Below are positions 18,151 to 26,075 of a stretch of 64,000 nucleotides of DNA, in pieces; positions within the stretch are counted from its first letter, which is position 1, and every line of letters starts with the position of its first letter. The DNA is taken from the NCBI GenBank assembly GCA_015056575.1, contig SVGA01000005.1, positions 62,001 through 126,000 on the forward strand, read 5' to 3'. The translations under genes and the position numbers were made by a program. The notes below the pieces were generated by a model, which saw only the letters and a list, made by a program, of their open reading frames with translations, did not search any database and was not told the origin of the DNA. This stretch comes from Butyrivibrio sp. (GTDB lineage: Bacteria > Bacillota > Clostridia > Lachnospirales > Lachnospiraceae).

Positions 18151-19227
18151 CTAAGCTCTTTCAAAGCCCCTCTGCAATACTCTGGGGCATTTATGAAAAT
18201 CGCTAAACCATGCGCATTCCACACATTTAAGGCAATTGGAATACCCTGGATTCACCTCTGATTTTGTGGAAAAATCAGGATCTGCCATAAAAGGCCTTGA
18301 GTAAGCAATAAAATCTCCGTCGCCATTTTCAAGAAGTTTCTCGCCTCTTTCATAGGTCCATATCTCATCCACAAGGATAACCGGTATACTAAGATTCTTT
18401 TTTATCTGAGCCCCCGTATAAACAACATCGCCGTATGGATAATCAGCAGGCGCTATTTGCTTCTCCCTTGTGGTTCCCGGATAGGCTATAACAGGATTGA
18501 AATCAAACGGCATGTATCTGTCAGACTCACGAACACCATAAGATATGTGGAAAATATCGATTCCAAACTCCTCAAGCTTCTTAGCGGTCTCGATATCCGT
18601 CTGCAGGTCGCTGTTCCATCCCATTCGGTAGTCAATAAGAAAATTGTCATCCGCAAACTCTTTTATCCCTTTAATGATATTCTCCGAAAGCTTAAGTCTA
18701 CCCTCAAGGTTCCCTCCGTATTCATCTATCCTATGGTTGGTTATTGGGGAATTAAACAGATTTAAGAAGAACATATTGCACCCGTGGATCTCCACACCGT
18801 CGCACCCAGCTTCTTTAGCCAATCTAGCGCTGTGAACGTGCATTTCTTCTATAGCCTTCAAATCTTCCCGCCGCCAAAAATCAACACTCTCGTGTCTGTG
18901 ATGACCTGTTGAAGGGAATCCTATCTGTGCAAAAATTTTGGTCCCGTTCTCATGGGCTGCATCAACCAGCACTTTCAGTTTCTCTTTCTGATCCTGACTT
19001 ATAAGAGCAAAGTTTCCTCTTCCTGCATCCCTTGACTGTACCTGCATTCTCTGTGTTATTAGAAGTCCTATATTTTGGTTCTTAAGGCGCCTTCTGTAAT
19101 AATCTATATTGTCATCGCTGAAGGTGTGGTCTGGTCCTGGGCCATATCCGTAGGGATGAGACGGAGCTATGGTCACCCTGTTTTTAAAAGTCACATTTTT
19201 TACTGTAATAGGTTCAAGTATTTTCAT
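18151..19227 (-). CDS. NADH:flavin oxidoreductase (Old Yellow Enzyme-like) with C-terminal Cys cluster
   Basis: The protein is 358 aa, an FMN-binding TIM barrel only. It has TFKNRVTIAPSHPYG near the start, FAQIGFPSTGHH, GVEIHGCNMFFLNLFNSP, TNHRIDEYGGNLEGR and GDFIAYSRPFMADPDF. The usual IHGAHGYL segment is changed to IHGCNMFF. The C-terminus has Cys in the pattern C-x2-C-x2-C-x8-C (CLKCVECAWFSDFHKC), likely a 4Fe-4S ligand set as in BaiC/2,4-dienoyl-CoA reductase relatives, but the FAD/NAD domain of those proteins is absent. It could reduce an activated C=C bond, such as one formed by a neighbouring MmgE/PrpD enzyme. It overlaps the upstream gene by 4 bp. Confidence 0.83.
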   Translation of the reverse strand: MKILEPITVKNVTFKNRVTIAPSHPYGYGPGPDHTFSDDNIDYYRRRLKNQNIGLLITQRMQVQSRDAGRGNFALISQDQKEKLKVLVDAAHENGTKIFAQIGFPSTGHHRHESVDFWRREDLKAIEEMHVHSARLAKEAGCDGVEIHGCNMFFLNLFNSPITNHRIDEYGGNLEGRLKLSENIIKGIKEFADDNFLIDYRMGWNSDLQTDIETAKKLEEFGIDIFHISYGVRESDRYMPFDFNPVIAYPGTTREKQIAPADYPYGDVVYTGAQIKKNLSIPVILVDEIWTYERGEKLLENGDGDFIAYSRPFMADPDFSTKSEVNPGYSNCLKCVECAWFSDFHKCPRVLQRGFERA

Positions 19228-20651
19228 GCCTGTACCTCCTTATCGGACAAAAGAACTGCTAATTCTCCCATATCCTCGATTTCCTCCAGATGAGTAATTT
19301 TGTCGATAATGAGCTGTGTCTTTTCCGGCCCCAAAACATCGTCGCTGATGAACCTGAAGTGCTCTGTTTCCTCCTCCAAGGTATATGGATTCTTAGGGTG
19401 CCCCTTTGGGAATTGAAGAATTGTTGAAATCTCTTTTCCATCCCTTAATGAAATACTGATCTTAACTTCCGGAAAGCTTCCCGACTGGAATAACTCAAAA
19501 AGCTCCCTGGTAGTATATTCTCTTCCTGATCCCACCACCTTTTTGGTTAACTCAATGAGTTTTTCATTGTTACGCATTTCTTCGGTGAACCAGTTTCTTG
19601 GATCCCTATCCAGTAGATATACACATACACAGTAGGGTATGCTAAACTGGGCATCTAGTATCTTTCTGGTGGTCTTGTGGTATCCGGTCATCTTGGAGCC
19701 TACATTTGGAGATATTGCAATGCTCTCGATTTCTTCGACAGAAAATTCATTATCTTCAACCAGCCGGGCGATAGTATCCACCGGTCCCTGATTCCACACA
19801 TTTGCGGGCCAGTGTTTGAGTAGTGTCTCTTTGATCAAGTATTCCCCGCCAAGATTCCTATCAATCCAGTCCCAGTCAACATTGTCTGAAACTGTATTCC
19901 ATAGACCGTTCCAATCATCAAGCGCATCGTAGAGATTATCGAATCCCAGATCTGCTATCTTCACTGCAGTGACACCATTTCTTGCGCAGAACCCGTGAGC
20001 GTAATGATATATATCTGAAGTGGCTGTTCCCACACTGTGTTTAATGCCCGGCGCTATTGTCTGGTAGTATGCAGCTCCAAAGCTCTGCTGAAGCTTGTCA
20101 AGACTCAGCTTTCTAAGCTTTGCCGAGGCCACCTGGGCTGAAATAATCTGCCAACTAACCAATCCCCACATCATTTTCTTTTCAAATATAGATTCTCTGG
20201 TGGGCTGCATAGACATAGCAACCCTTGTATATATCTCATAAGCAGCAGTAACGGCTTCTATGTACTCCCTTCCGCTTCTGCCAAGTGCCTCCGACTCAGC
20301 AAGAGCAACTGGTACAGCCCCGGCAGAAGGATGTCCGGTCCAGGCACAATCCTCCCAATCAAGAATGTCCGCCATAGTGCCGTTAGCCAATACCGCTTCT
20401 TCCGAGGGCACCTTTTTTCCACTGCCACCCCAGACGGTTGCCTCGCCTCTGCCTCCTTTTGTCTCCACAAAACCAATTATCTTTTTAGCCTGATCTGTGG
20501 AAAAACTTGATATTCCAGCTGCCAATGTATGAAGCGTTATTATCTTCACCTGCTCTATGATATCTCCGGGCAGTTCGTCGTAAGAGAGATTATCTATGTA
20601 CTGTGAAACAACCTTCGTATAATGATCAAATTCTTTTATGCTATTCGCCAT
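19224..20651 (-). CDS. MmgE/PrpD family protein, second copy
   Basis: The protein is 475 aa and clearly paralogous to the 12613-14010 product: LDWEDCAWTGHPSAGAVPVA, SDIYHYAHGFCARNGV, KHWPANVWNQGP, KGHPKNPYTLEEETEHF. It is the first gene of the eight-gene operon, with GAGG 7 nt before the ATG. Two diverged copies in one operon suggest a heteromer or two successive steps, such as dehydration and isomerisation of a carboxylate. B. subtilis YxeQ belongs to this family and sits in a succinylcysteine breakdown operon. Confidence 0.85.
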   Translation of the reverse strand: MANSIKEFDHYTKVVSQYIDNLSYDELPGDIIEQVKIITLHTLAAGISSFSTDQAKKIIGFVETKGGRGEATVWGGSGKKVPSEEAVLANGTMADILDWEDCAWTGHPSAGAVPVALAESEALGRSGREYIEAVTAAYEIYTRVAMSMQPTRESIFEKKMMWGLVSWQIISAQVASAKLRKLSLDKLQQSFGAAYYQTIAPGIKHSVGTATSDIYHYAHGFCARNGVTAVKIADLGFDNLYDALDDWNGLWNTVSDNVDWDWIDRNLGGEYLIKETLLKHWPANVWNQGPVDTIARLVEDNEFSVEEIESIAISPNVGSKMTGYHKTTRKILDAQFSIPYCVCVYLLDRDPRNWFTEEMRNNEKLIELTKKVVGSGREYTTRELFELFQSGSFPEVKISISLRDGKEISTILQFPKGHPKNPYTLEEETEHFRFISDDVLGPEKTQLIIDKITHLEEIEDMGELAVLLSDKEVQA

Positions 20652-20681
20652 ACCAACGCCTCACACTTTTTTATTTATGCG

Positions 20682-20736
20682 GATAATGATATATTGTTTG
20701 TTTTATGACGTGAATTACTTAAAACATATCGTTATC
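20682..20736 (-). promoter_or_regulatory. Inverted repeat upstream of the MmgE/PrpD operon
   Basis: GATAATGATAT (20682-20692) and ATATCGTTATC (20726-20736) match as inverted repeats at 10 of 11 positions with a 33-nt spacer. They lie 31-85 nt before the operon's start codon. A further ATGATA-like copy lies just upstream. It is probably an operator region; I could not place a convincing promoter. Confidence 0.4.
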
Positions 20737-20778
20737 TATCATTATTTCTTATATCTCTTTTTCACCATTGGATTAAAA

Positions 20779-21405
20779 TCAGGAAATAACCTGATCCAGT
20801 TCGCTGTACACCACCTCTGCAAAGGCCCTGTGTCCCGCCTCATCCATGTGCTCATCGTCCACGCTGCTGGGCTTTACGTAGTCGGATGCTGCCAGGAATC
20901 TGGTGCCTCTTTTCCTTGCGATATCTCTGTAGACCTTCTTAAGTTCCCGGCTTGTCTCCACAGACCTTGCTCCAAACTCCGGGTCTTTTTCCGGCTTCCA
21001 GACATCGTCTCCAAGATGAATGGGTGAAATCAGGAGTATATTCTCGGGAGCCACATATTTTTCCAGAATATCCAAACACTTCTCAATACCCTTGCCTATA
21101 ACGTAGGGAGAAGCATGATAATAGGTCTTGCAGTCGTTGGTTCCAAGCATCAGGATGGCACCATCGATAGGATACTGGCTCTCCAGAAGGGGCTCCAATG
21201 AATTTGATCCCTTTCTTCCGGGCCGAAGCTCATCCTCAAATACTGTGGTTCTTCCGCAAAGGCCTTCCTCAGCTATGCGAACATTTTTATATTTTTCCTG
21301 CAAAAGGCTTGTCCACCTTACGCCCCAGGGATATCGCTCCCCGATCTTTGATCCGGGCACAAGGCCCCATGTATTGGAATCGCCGAACGCTAGGATCTGC
21401 TTCAT
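20779..21405 (-). CDS. SGNH/GDSL-family esterase/lipase
   Basis: The protein is 208 aa. It has the block I nucleophile AFGDSNTWGLVPG, the block III GTND in LMLGTNDCKTYY and the block V Asp-His in SSVDDEHMDEAGH. There is no signal peptide, so it acts in the cytoplasm, probably on an acetyl or aryl ester such as an acetylated oligosaccharide. A GGAGGT site precedes the ATG. It lies 128 nt upstream of the MmgE/PrpD operon on the same strand; a functional link is unproven. Confidence 0.85.
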   Translation of the reverse strand: MKQILAFGDSNTWGLVPGSKIGERYPWGVRWTSLLQEKYKNVRIAEEGLCGRTTVFEDELRPGRKGSNSLEPLLESQYPIDGAILMLGTNDCKTYYHASPYVIGKGIEKCLDILEKYVAPENILLISPIHLGDDVWKPEKDPEFGARSVETSRELKKVYRDIARKRGTRFLAASDYVKPSSVDDEHMDEAGHRAFAEVVYSELDQVIS

Positions 21406-21451
21406 ATCTCTACCTCCGAACTAATGGTGATGACTGCTGAGTGGCCACCGG

Positions 21452-21488
21452 GGTGGTCCCCGGGGACTTAAGTTTCTTAGGTCCATTA
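21452..21488. repeat. REP-like short repeat, copy downstream of the MATE gene
   Basis: It contains GGTCCCCGGGGAC followed by CTTAAGT. The 13-mer CGGGGACTTAAGT (21461-21473) recurs at 23074-23086 on the other side of the MATE gene in the same orientation. Confidence 0.5.
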
Positions 21489-21510
21489 TCCATATACGCT
21501 CCCGGTTTGT

Positions 21511-21528
21511 ATAAGACACGTGTCTTAT
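21511..21528. promoter_or_regulatory. Perfect 18-bp palindrome, candidate TetR-type operator
   Basis: ATAAGACAC followed directly by GTGTCTTAT is an uninterrupted perfect palindrome. It lies in the 275-base gap between the MATE gene and the SGNH hydrolase, about 106 nt before the hydrolase start. Sites of this form are typical for TetR/AcrR regulators. A small minus-strand reading frame with a GGGAG site (ATG near 21493) follows it and looks like a gene remnant. No regulator is adjacent. Confidence 0.5.
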
Positions 21529-21590
21529 AGGATGTGATAAGCTGCGCTTGTCGCAGAAAGCAAATAGTATGGATTGCCGGTCCCGGGCAC

Positions 21591-21630
21591 AAAAAAAGCG
21601 CGGCAGGTGCCATTCCCTGTCGCGCTTTTT
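21591..21630. terminator. Bidirectional terminator after the MATE gene
   Basis: A-run, then GCGCGGCAGG paired with CCTGTCGCGC around a 7-8 nt loop, then a T-run: a symmetrical Rho-independent terminator directly downstream of the MATE stop at 21681. Confidence 0.85.
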
Positions 21631-21680
21631 ACGCTGTTCTTTATTATATGCTCTTAAAGCTTAAGTATCTCAAGCAAAAC

Positions 21681-23033
21681 TCAGAATTTCCTGAGCTCGG
21701 TCCATGCCATGGGGACAGCCACAAACATTGACAGTACATCTGCGCAGGCCTGTGCCATCTCAACTCCTGTGATACCCAAAAACTGCGGAAGGATCAGGAT
21801 AAGCGGAATGAAACAATAGCCATTTCTGGCAGATGCCGTGATACTGGCTTTCACGCCCTTTCCTATGGACTGAAGCATCATATTGCTGATGACGATGGCT
21901 CCCGAAAGGGGCTGCGCCAGTGCCATGAATCTTAGGGCCTTGACTCCCACTTCCACCGCTGCGGGGTCTTTGGAGAAAAGAGCTATGATGGAAGGCGCAA
22001 ATACGAAACAGATAATTCCAACGATTATCAGGAACACTGTGGATACCTTCACACAGAAAGAGAAGCCCTCTTTTACCCTCTTTGTAAGGCCTGCTCCGTA
22101 GTTAAAGGAGCACATGGGCTGATAACCCTGACCGAATCCGATAAGGGCAGATCCCATCATAAGGAAAATCCTTCCTGCAACAGACATTCCTGCAATTGCG
22201 GCGTCGTAGCCAATAGCTCCCGCTGTCCTGTTAAGAAGCAGGGTTGAAATTGCAGCAAGCCCCTGACGGAAAAGAGACGGTGCTCCTCCGTTTAGCACCT
22301 CAAGAAGGTAGTGTCCGTTGATATGAACATTGGAGAGGCTCATCTTGATGTTCTCTCCCTTGCTCGTTCCCACAAGAAGCACAATGAAGCTGGTGAACTG
22401 CCCCATAACTGTTGCAATGGCAGCGCCTCTGACTTCCATGTGAAATCCCATGATAAGAAGAGGATCCAGTATCATGTTCATTACGGCGCCGCACATAAGC
22501 CCAACCATGGCATACACCGCGCTTCCCTGGAAACGGAGCTGATTGTTGATGACAAACTGAGCCATCATGAAAGGTGCTCCAAAGAGGATTATCCTCATAT
22601 AGTCCTTTGTAAACTGCATGGTTGTGGGGGTTGCTCCCAGGAAATCCGCAATGGGTTCCACAAAGATATTTCCCACCACCGCAAAGATCACTCCAACAAT
22701 AAGCGCCATGGCAAAGCCCGTGGACGCCATCTCATTGGCCTCCTTGTGATTGCCGGCCCCAAGCATTCTTGAAAGGTAGTTGCCTGAACCGTGGCCAAAG
22801 AAGAATCCGAAGGCCTGGATTATGGCCATCACTGTAAACACCAGTCCCACGGATGCAGTTGCTGCAGTATTTACCGCCGGGTCAGATGAAACCCTGGCCA
22901 CAAAAAACGTATCTGCGGTATTATAGATCGCCGTTACCATCATACTGATGATGGTAGGCACCGAAAGCGACAATATAAGCTTCGGCACCGGCGTTGTTGT
23001 CATATATTCTCTTCTATTCTGTACTTTTGCCAT
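21681..23033 (-). CDS. MATE-family multidrug/cation efflux transporter
   Basis: The protein is 450 aa with about 12 membrane segments. It has the family N-terminal pattern TPVPKLILSLSVPTIISMMVTAIYN split around the first helix, then the mid-protein GFGQGYQPMCSFNYGAG. ATG 23033 is preceded by a GAGG site; the frame open to 23198 crosses REP-like repeats and is not believed. MATE proteins expel drugs or metabolites using a Na+ or H+ gradient; substrate unknown. The gene is bracketed by copies of one short repeat. Confidence 0.9.
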   Translation of the reverse strand: MAKVQNRREYMTTTPVPKLILSLSVPTIISMMVTAIYNTADTFFVARVSSDPAVNTAATASVGLVFTVMAIIQAFGFFFGHGSGNYLSRMLGAGNHKEANEMASTGFAMALIVGVIFAVVGNIFVEPIADFLGATPTTMQFTKDYMRIILFGAPFMMAQFVINNQLRFQGSAVYAMVGLMCGAVMNMILDPLLIMGFHMEVRGAAIATVMGQFTSFIVLLVGTSKGENIKMSLSNVHINGHYLLEVLNGGAPSLFRQGLAAISTLLLNRTAGAIGYDAAIAGMSVAGRIFLMMGSALIGFGQGYQPMCSFNYGAGLTKRVKEGFSFCVKVSTVFLIIVGIICFVFAPSIIALFSKDPAAVEVGVKALRFMALAQPLSGAIVISNMMLQSIGKGVKASITASARNGYCFIPLILILPQFLGITGVEMAQACADVLSMFVAVPMAWTELRKF

Positions 23034-23064
23034 TATTTCTTTTACCTCACTATCTTCACATATT

Positions 23065-23200
23065 AATGGTCTTCGGGGACTTAAGTCAAGGGACCATTTT
23101 GTTGTTTCTAAGGCTAAGAACGTGCTCTGCCCGCCAGACGCGGATCTGACATCATCCGGAAAAATGAGCCGCTGACTTCGTCCCCAGGGACCATTCAATT
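23065..23200. repeat. REP-like short repeats upstream of the MATE gene
   Basis: AATGGTC...GACCATT (23065-23098) frames GGGGACTTAAGTC, and a second unit, GTCCCCAGGGACCATT (23180-23195), follows about 75 nt later. Both resemble the copy at 21452-21488, and a weaker one lies at 25927-25942 (GTGGTCTCCAGGGCC). No transposase is nearby. Confidence 0.5.
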
Positions 23201-23210
23201 GTGCTATAAT
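23200..23210 (+). promoter_or_regulatory. Extended -10 promoter of the NAD salvage genes
   Basis: TGCTATAAT (23202-23210) is an extended -10 element 33 nt before the ATG at 23243. There is no good -35, which is common for extended -10 promoters. Confidence 0.5.
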
Positions 23211-23242
23211 GGGTAGAGTTTAGAAAGGAGTGACATTCTGCT

Positions 23243-24979
23243 ATGGAGAATATCGGAATAGTTTTCGGGTGCTTCATACCTCTTCACAAAGGTCATGAAT
23301 CCCTTATAAAAAGAGCTCTTGCGGAAAACGACCGTATGATCATCGCCGTGTGCGGTTATCAGGAAGATCGAGGCAAGGACTTCCTTCCCTTTACCGTAAG
23401 ATACAAGCTGGTAAAAGAGATGTTCCGTGACAACCAAAGGGTCATTGTAGGGATCATCGACGACAAAAAGATCGGTCTCGACGGTACCTTCACCCATGAG
23501 AACTGGGTGGCCTGGGGGAATGAGCTCTTTTCATCGGCGGGTATCGATCCTGATTCCGCCCATTTCAACTGGTATACCGGCGAGCCCTCCTATGTGGAGA
23601 AGCTCAGCGTCATCTATCCGGATCACGAATTCCACCTGGTGGACAGGCAGGTGATCAAGATGAGCGGCACCGAGATCCGCAGCGCTCCGGGAGTTCACGC
23701 CGACGATATAACCAGAGTATTTAAAAACTACCTGCGCAAAACAGGTAAACTTGAGGAGAATCCTATGAATCCAATTATTGACAGCTTACTTGAAACCGAT
23801 CTCTACAAATTCTCAATGGGTCAGGCCATCTATCACAACTTTCCCGATTACACCACCACCTGGACCTTCAGATGCAGGAACAAGGACGTTAAGTTCACTC
23901 CCGAGATGGTTGAAGAGATCAAGAGACAGATCTACCTTTACTGTGACCTCAACTTCACCGAGGATGAGCTGAACTATCTTAAATCCATCACCTGGTTCAA
24001 AAAATCCTACGTTGACTTCCTTCGTCTGTGGCATCCCCGCTATGAGGATTTCACCATCACCACAGATGCAGAGTGCGGACTTGCCATCGAGACCAACGGA
24101 ACCTGGCTCAACACCTCAATGTATGAGATTCCCACTCTGGCCATCGTCAACGAAGTTTACTTCAGAATGAATTATGATTATGACGAGCTGTTTGAATCCT
24201 TTGAACAGAAGCTGGATGAGAAGATAGCTCTTTTGACCGACGGAACCTACAAGCTTGGTGCCTTCAGTGAGTTCGGTCTCCGCAGAAGACTCTCCGCAGA
24301 GGCTCAGGAGCTGGCAGTCATGAAGCTTAAGAACGCCAAGCTGGACGGCTCAGTATTTGTAGGTACTTCAAACGTTCTTTTGGCCAAAAAACTGGGTGTA
24401 ACCCCTGTAGGCACCATGGCCCACGAATGGATCATGTGCGTAGGTCAGGGCAATCACAAGCACAATCCCGCCTACTCAAACTGGTACGCTCTTGATTACT
24501 GGGTAAAAGAGTTCGGAATCCTGAACGGAACGGCTCTTACGGACGCCATAACCACAGACTGCTTCCTGCGTGACTTCCAGCTGACATTCTCCACTCTTTT
24601 CTCAGGTGTAAGACACGATAGCGGAGACCCCATCGAGTGGGGTGAAAAGATGATCGAGCACTACAAGAGCCTCGGAATCGATCCAACCACCAAGACACTG
24701 CTGTTCTCCGACAGCCTTGATTTCAAGCGTGCCAACGATATTCACGCACACTTTGCCGGCAGAGCAAAGGTTGCCTTTGGAATCGGTACCTACATCGCCA
24801 ACGACACCAAGGTTCCCGCACTTAACATCGTAATGAAGACCACCCGCTGCAACGGCCAGGATGTAGCCAAGATTTCCGACGTCGAAGGCAAGGGAATGTG
24901 CAAGAACCCCAACTACGTAGATTACCTCCAAAGATGCATCGACTGGAGAATGGAAAACGAGGAGCAGAGCACGAGGTAA
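23243..24979 (+). CDS. Fused nucleotidyltransferase (NMNAT-like) and nicotinate phosphoribosyltransferase
   Basis: The protein is 578 aa with two domains. Residues 1 to about 165 form a NadR-type adenylyltransferase with GCFIPLHKGHESLI (HxGH class) and KMSGTEIRSAPG. Residues about 174-578 are a complete PncB: LETDLYKFSMGQAIY, FSEFGLRRRLS, MAHEWIMCVGQ, FSGVRHDSGDPIEWG and GIGTYIAND. Together they would turn nicotinate into its mononucleotide and then the dinucleotide. An internal ATG at 23765 has GAGGAG 6 nt upstream, exactly at the domain boundary, so a separate 404-aa PncB could also be made. The last codons lie in a 90-bp tandem repeat. NadE follows. Confidence 0.9.
   Translation: MENIGIVFGCFIPLHKGHESLIKRALAENDRMIIAVCGYQEDRGKDFLPFTVRYKLVKEMFRDNQRVIVGIIDDKKIGLDGTFTHENWVAWGNELFSSAGIDPDSAHFNWYTGEPSYVEKLSVIYPDHEFHLVDRQVIKMSGTEIRSAPGVHADDITRVFKNYLRKTGKLEENPMNPIIDSLLETDLYKFSMGQAIYHNFPDYTTTWTFRCRNKDVKFTPEMVEEIKRQIYLYCDLNFTEDELNYLKSITWFKKSYVDFLRLWHPRYEDFTITTDAECGLAIETNGTWLNTSMYEIPTLAIVNEVYFRMNYDYDELFESFEQKLDEKIALLTDGTYKLGAFSEFGLRRRLSAEAQELAVMKLKNAKLDGSVFVGTSNVLLAKKLGVTPVGTMAHEWIMCVGQGNHKHNPAYSNWYALDYWVKEFGILNGTALTDAITTDCFLRDFQLTFSTLFSGVRHDSGDPIEWGEKMIEHYKSLGIDPTTKTLLFSDSLDFKRANDIHAHFAGRAKVAFGIGTYIANDTKVPALNIVMKTTRCNGQDVAKISDVEGKGMCKNPNYVDYLQRCIDWRMENEEQSTR
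23753..23767 (+). promoter_or_regulatory. Internal ribosome site for stand-alone PncB
   Basis: GAGGAG (23753-23758), a 6-nt spacer and ATG (23765) lie inside the fusion gene where the adenylyltransferase domain ends and MNPIIDSLLETDLYKF begins. Either the genes fused recently and kept the old site, or it is still used. Confidence 0.55.
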
Positions 24980-25160
24980 GGTATTAACGAACCCGTGCGA
25001 GCCCTGGGTGAACACTTGGCGAGGTTTTCCCGAGCCTAGTGAGAATCCCTGGAGCAGAGCTCGAGGTGAGGTATTAACGAACCCGTGCGAGCCCTGGGTG
25101 AACACTTGGCGAGGTTTCATCGAGCCTAGTGAGAATCCCTAGAGCAGAGCACGAGGTGAG
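24961..25160. repeat. 90-bp tandem direct repeat between pncB and nadE
   Basis: Copy 1 is 24961-25050, copy 2 is 25051-25140, and a 20-nt partial copy 3 is 25141-25160. The two full copies differ at about 5 of 90 positions. Copy 1 starts inside the pncB coding end and carries its TAA stop; the partial copy runs into the nadE ribosome site. Near-identity points to recent slippage or recombination. Confidence 0.9.
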
Positions 25161-25171
25161 AGGAGAATCCA

Positions 25172-25921
25172 ATGATAGAACTAAAAGATTTTAACGCCGG
25201 CGAGCACATCGACAACATCACCGCCTGGATCCGCCAGTGGTTTGACAACAACGGTCCCAAAGCCAGCGCCGTGATCGGAATTTCCGGCGGCAAGGACTCA
25301 ACCATTGTGGCAGCCCTTCTTGTCAGGGCTCTGGGAAAAGAGCGTGTGGTAGGAGTCATGATGCCAAACGGCGAGCAGAAAGATATCTCAGATTCCAGAA
25401 AGGTTGTGAAATATCTGGGAATTCAGAATTACACGGTAAATATCAAGGAAGCCTTTGACGGCGAGATGAACGCACTTAGGGCTGCAGGCGTTGAGCCCGG
25501 CAATGATGCCATCATCAATACCCCTCCAAGGCTCAGGATGACTACACTTTATGCCATCGCCCAGTCCCTTCCGAACGGAGGCCGCGTTGCCAACACCTGC
25601 AACCGCTCCGAGGATTATGTGGGCTACTCCACCAAGTACGGCGACGCAGCCGGTGACTTCAGTCCCTGCTCGGATTTCCTTGTAAACGAGATGCTTCGGA
25701 TTGGTGACGCCCTGGGGCTTCCCTCAGAGCTCATCCACAAAACTCCTTCTGATGGCCTCTCGGGAATGTCCGATGAAGATAAGCTTGGATTTACCTATGA
25801 CATGCTTGATAAGTATGTTCTCACAGGCATTTGCGAGGATGAAGCCATCAAAGAGAAGATTGACAGGCTTCACAGACTGAACCTGCACAAGCTTCAGACC
25901 ATACCTATGTATCGCAGGTAA
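25172..25921 (+). CDS. nadE: NH3-dependent NAD+ synthetase
   Basis: The protein is 249 aa. It has the ATP pyrophosphatase loop GISGGKDSTIVAALLVRALG near residue 32, NTCNRSEDYVGYSTKYGDAAGDFSP and a late KTPSDGLSGMSDEDKLG. There is no N-terminal nitrilase domain, so it uses ammonia directly. It converts deamido-NAD to NAD, completing the pathway begun by the upstream fusion protein. AGGAGAATCC precedes the ATG, a context almost identical to the internal PncB start. Confidence 0.94.
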   Translation: MIELKDFNAGEHIDNITAWIRQWFDNNGPKASAVIGISGGKDSTIVAALLVRALGKERVVGVMMPNGEQKDISDSRKVVKYLGIQNYTVNIKEAFDGEMNALRAAGVEPGNDAIINTPPRLRMTTLYAIAQSLPNGGRVANTCNRSEDYVGYSTKYGDAAGDFSPCSDFLVNEMLRIGDALGLPSELIHKTPSDGLSGMSDEDKLGFTYDMLDKYVLTGICEDEAIKEKIDRLHRLNLHKLQTIPMYRR

Positions 25922-25961
25922 TCTCAAAGTGGTCTCCAGGGCCAAAATAATTTCAGAAAAT

Positions 25962-26026
25962 AAAAGCTGTCAAGGTGGCGTCCCCTGAAGTATGACTTTG
26001 GTGGGACTCACTCTCGACAGCTTTTT
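25962..26026 (+). terminator. Terminator of nadE
   Basis: AAAAGCTGTC pairs with GACAGCTTTTT around a 44-nt loop that has its own inner stem (GTCCC/GGGAC). A T-run follows directly. Confidence 0.85.
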
Positions 26027-26075
26027 AATAATCTGTAATGAACTTTCAAAAATAGGTGAAAATAATACCATGGCC

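Noticed and set aside
21410..21613. 67-aa minus-strand frame across the 18-bp palindrome
   Set aside because: It crosses a terminator and a REP-like repeat; only the possible remnant start near 21493 is mentioned.
23034..23198. N-terminal extension of the MATE protein
   Set aside because: The frame is open but runs through REP-like repeats and lacks a ribosome site; the family start fits ATG 23033.
24602..25120. 172-aa minus-strand frame with a repeated KPRQVFTQGSHGFVNT
   Set aside because: The protein repeat is only the 90-bp DNA repeat read on the antisense strand of pncB.
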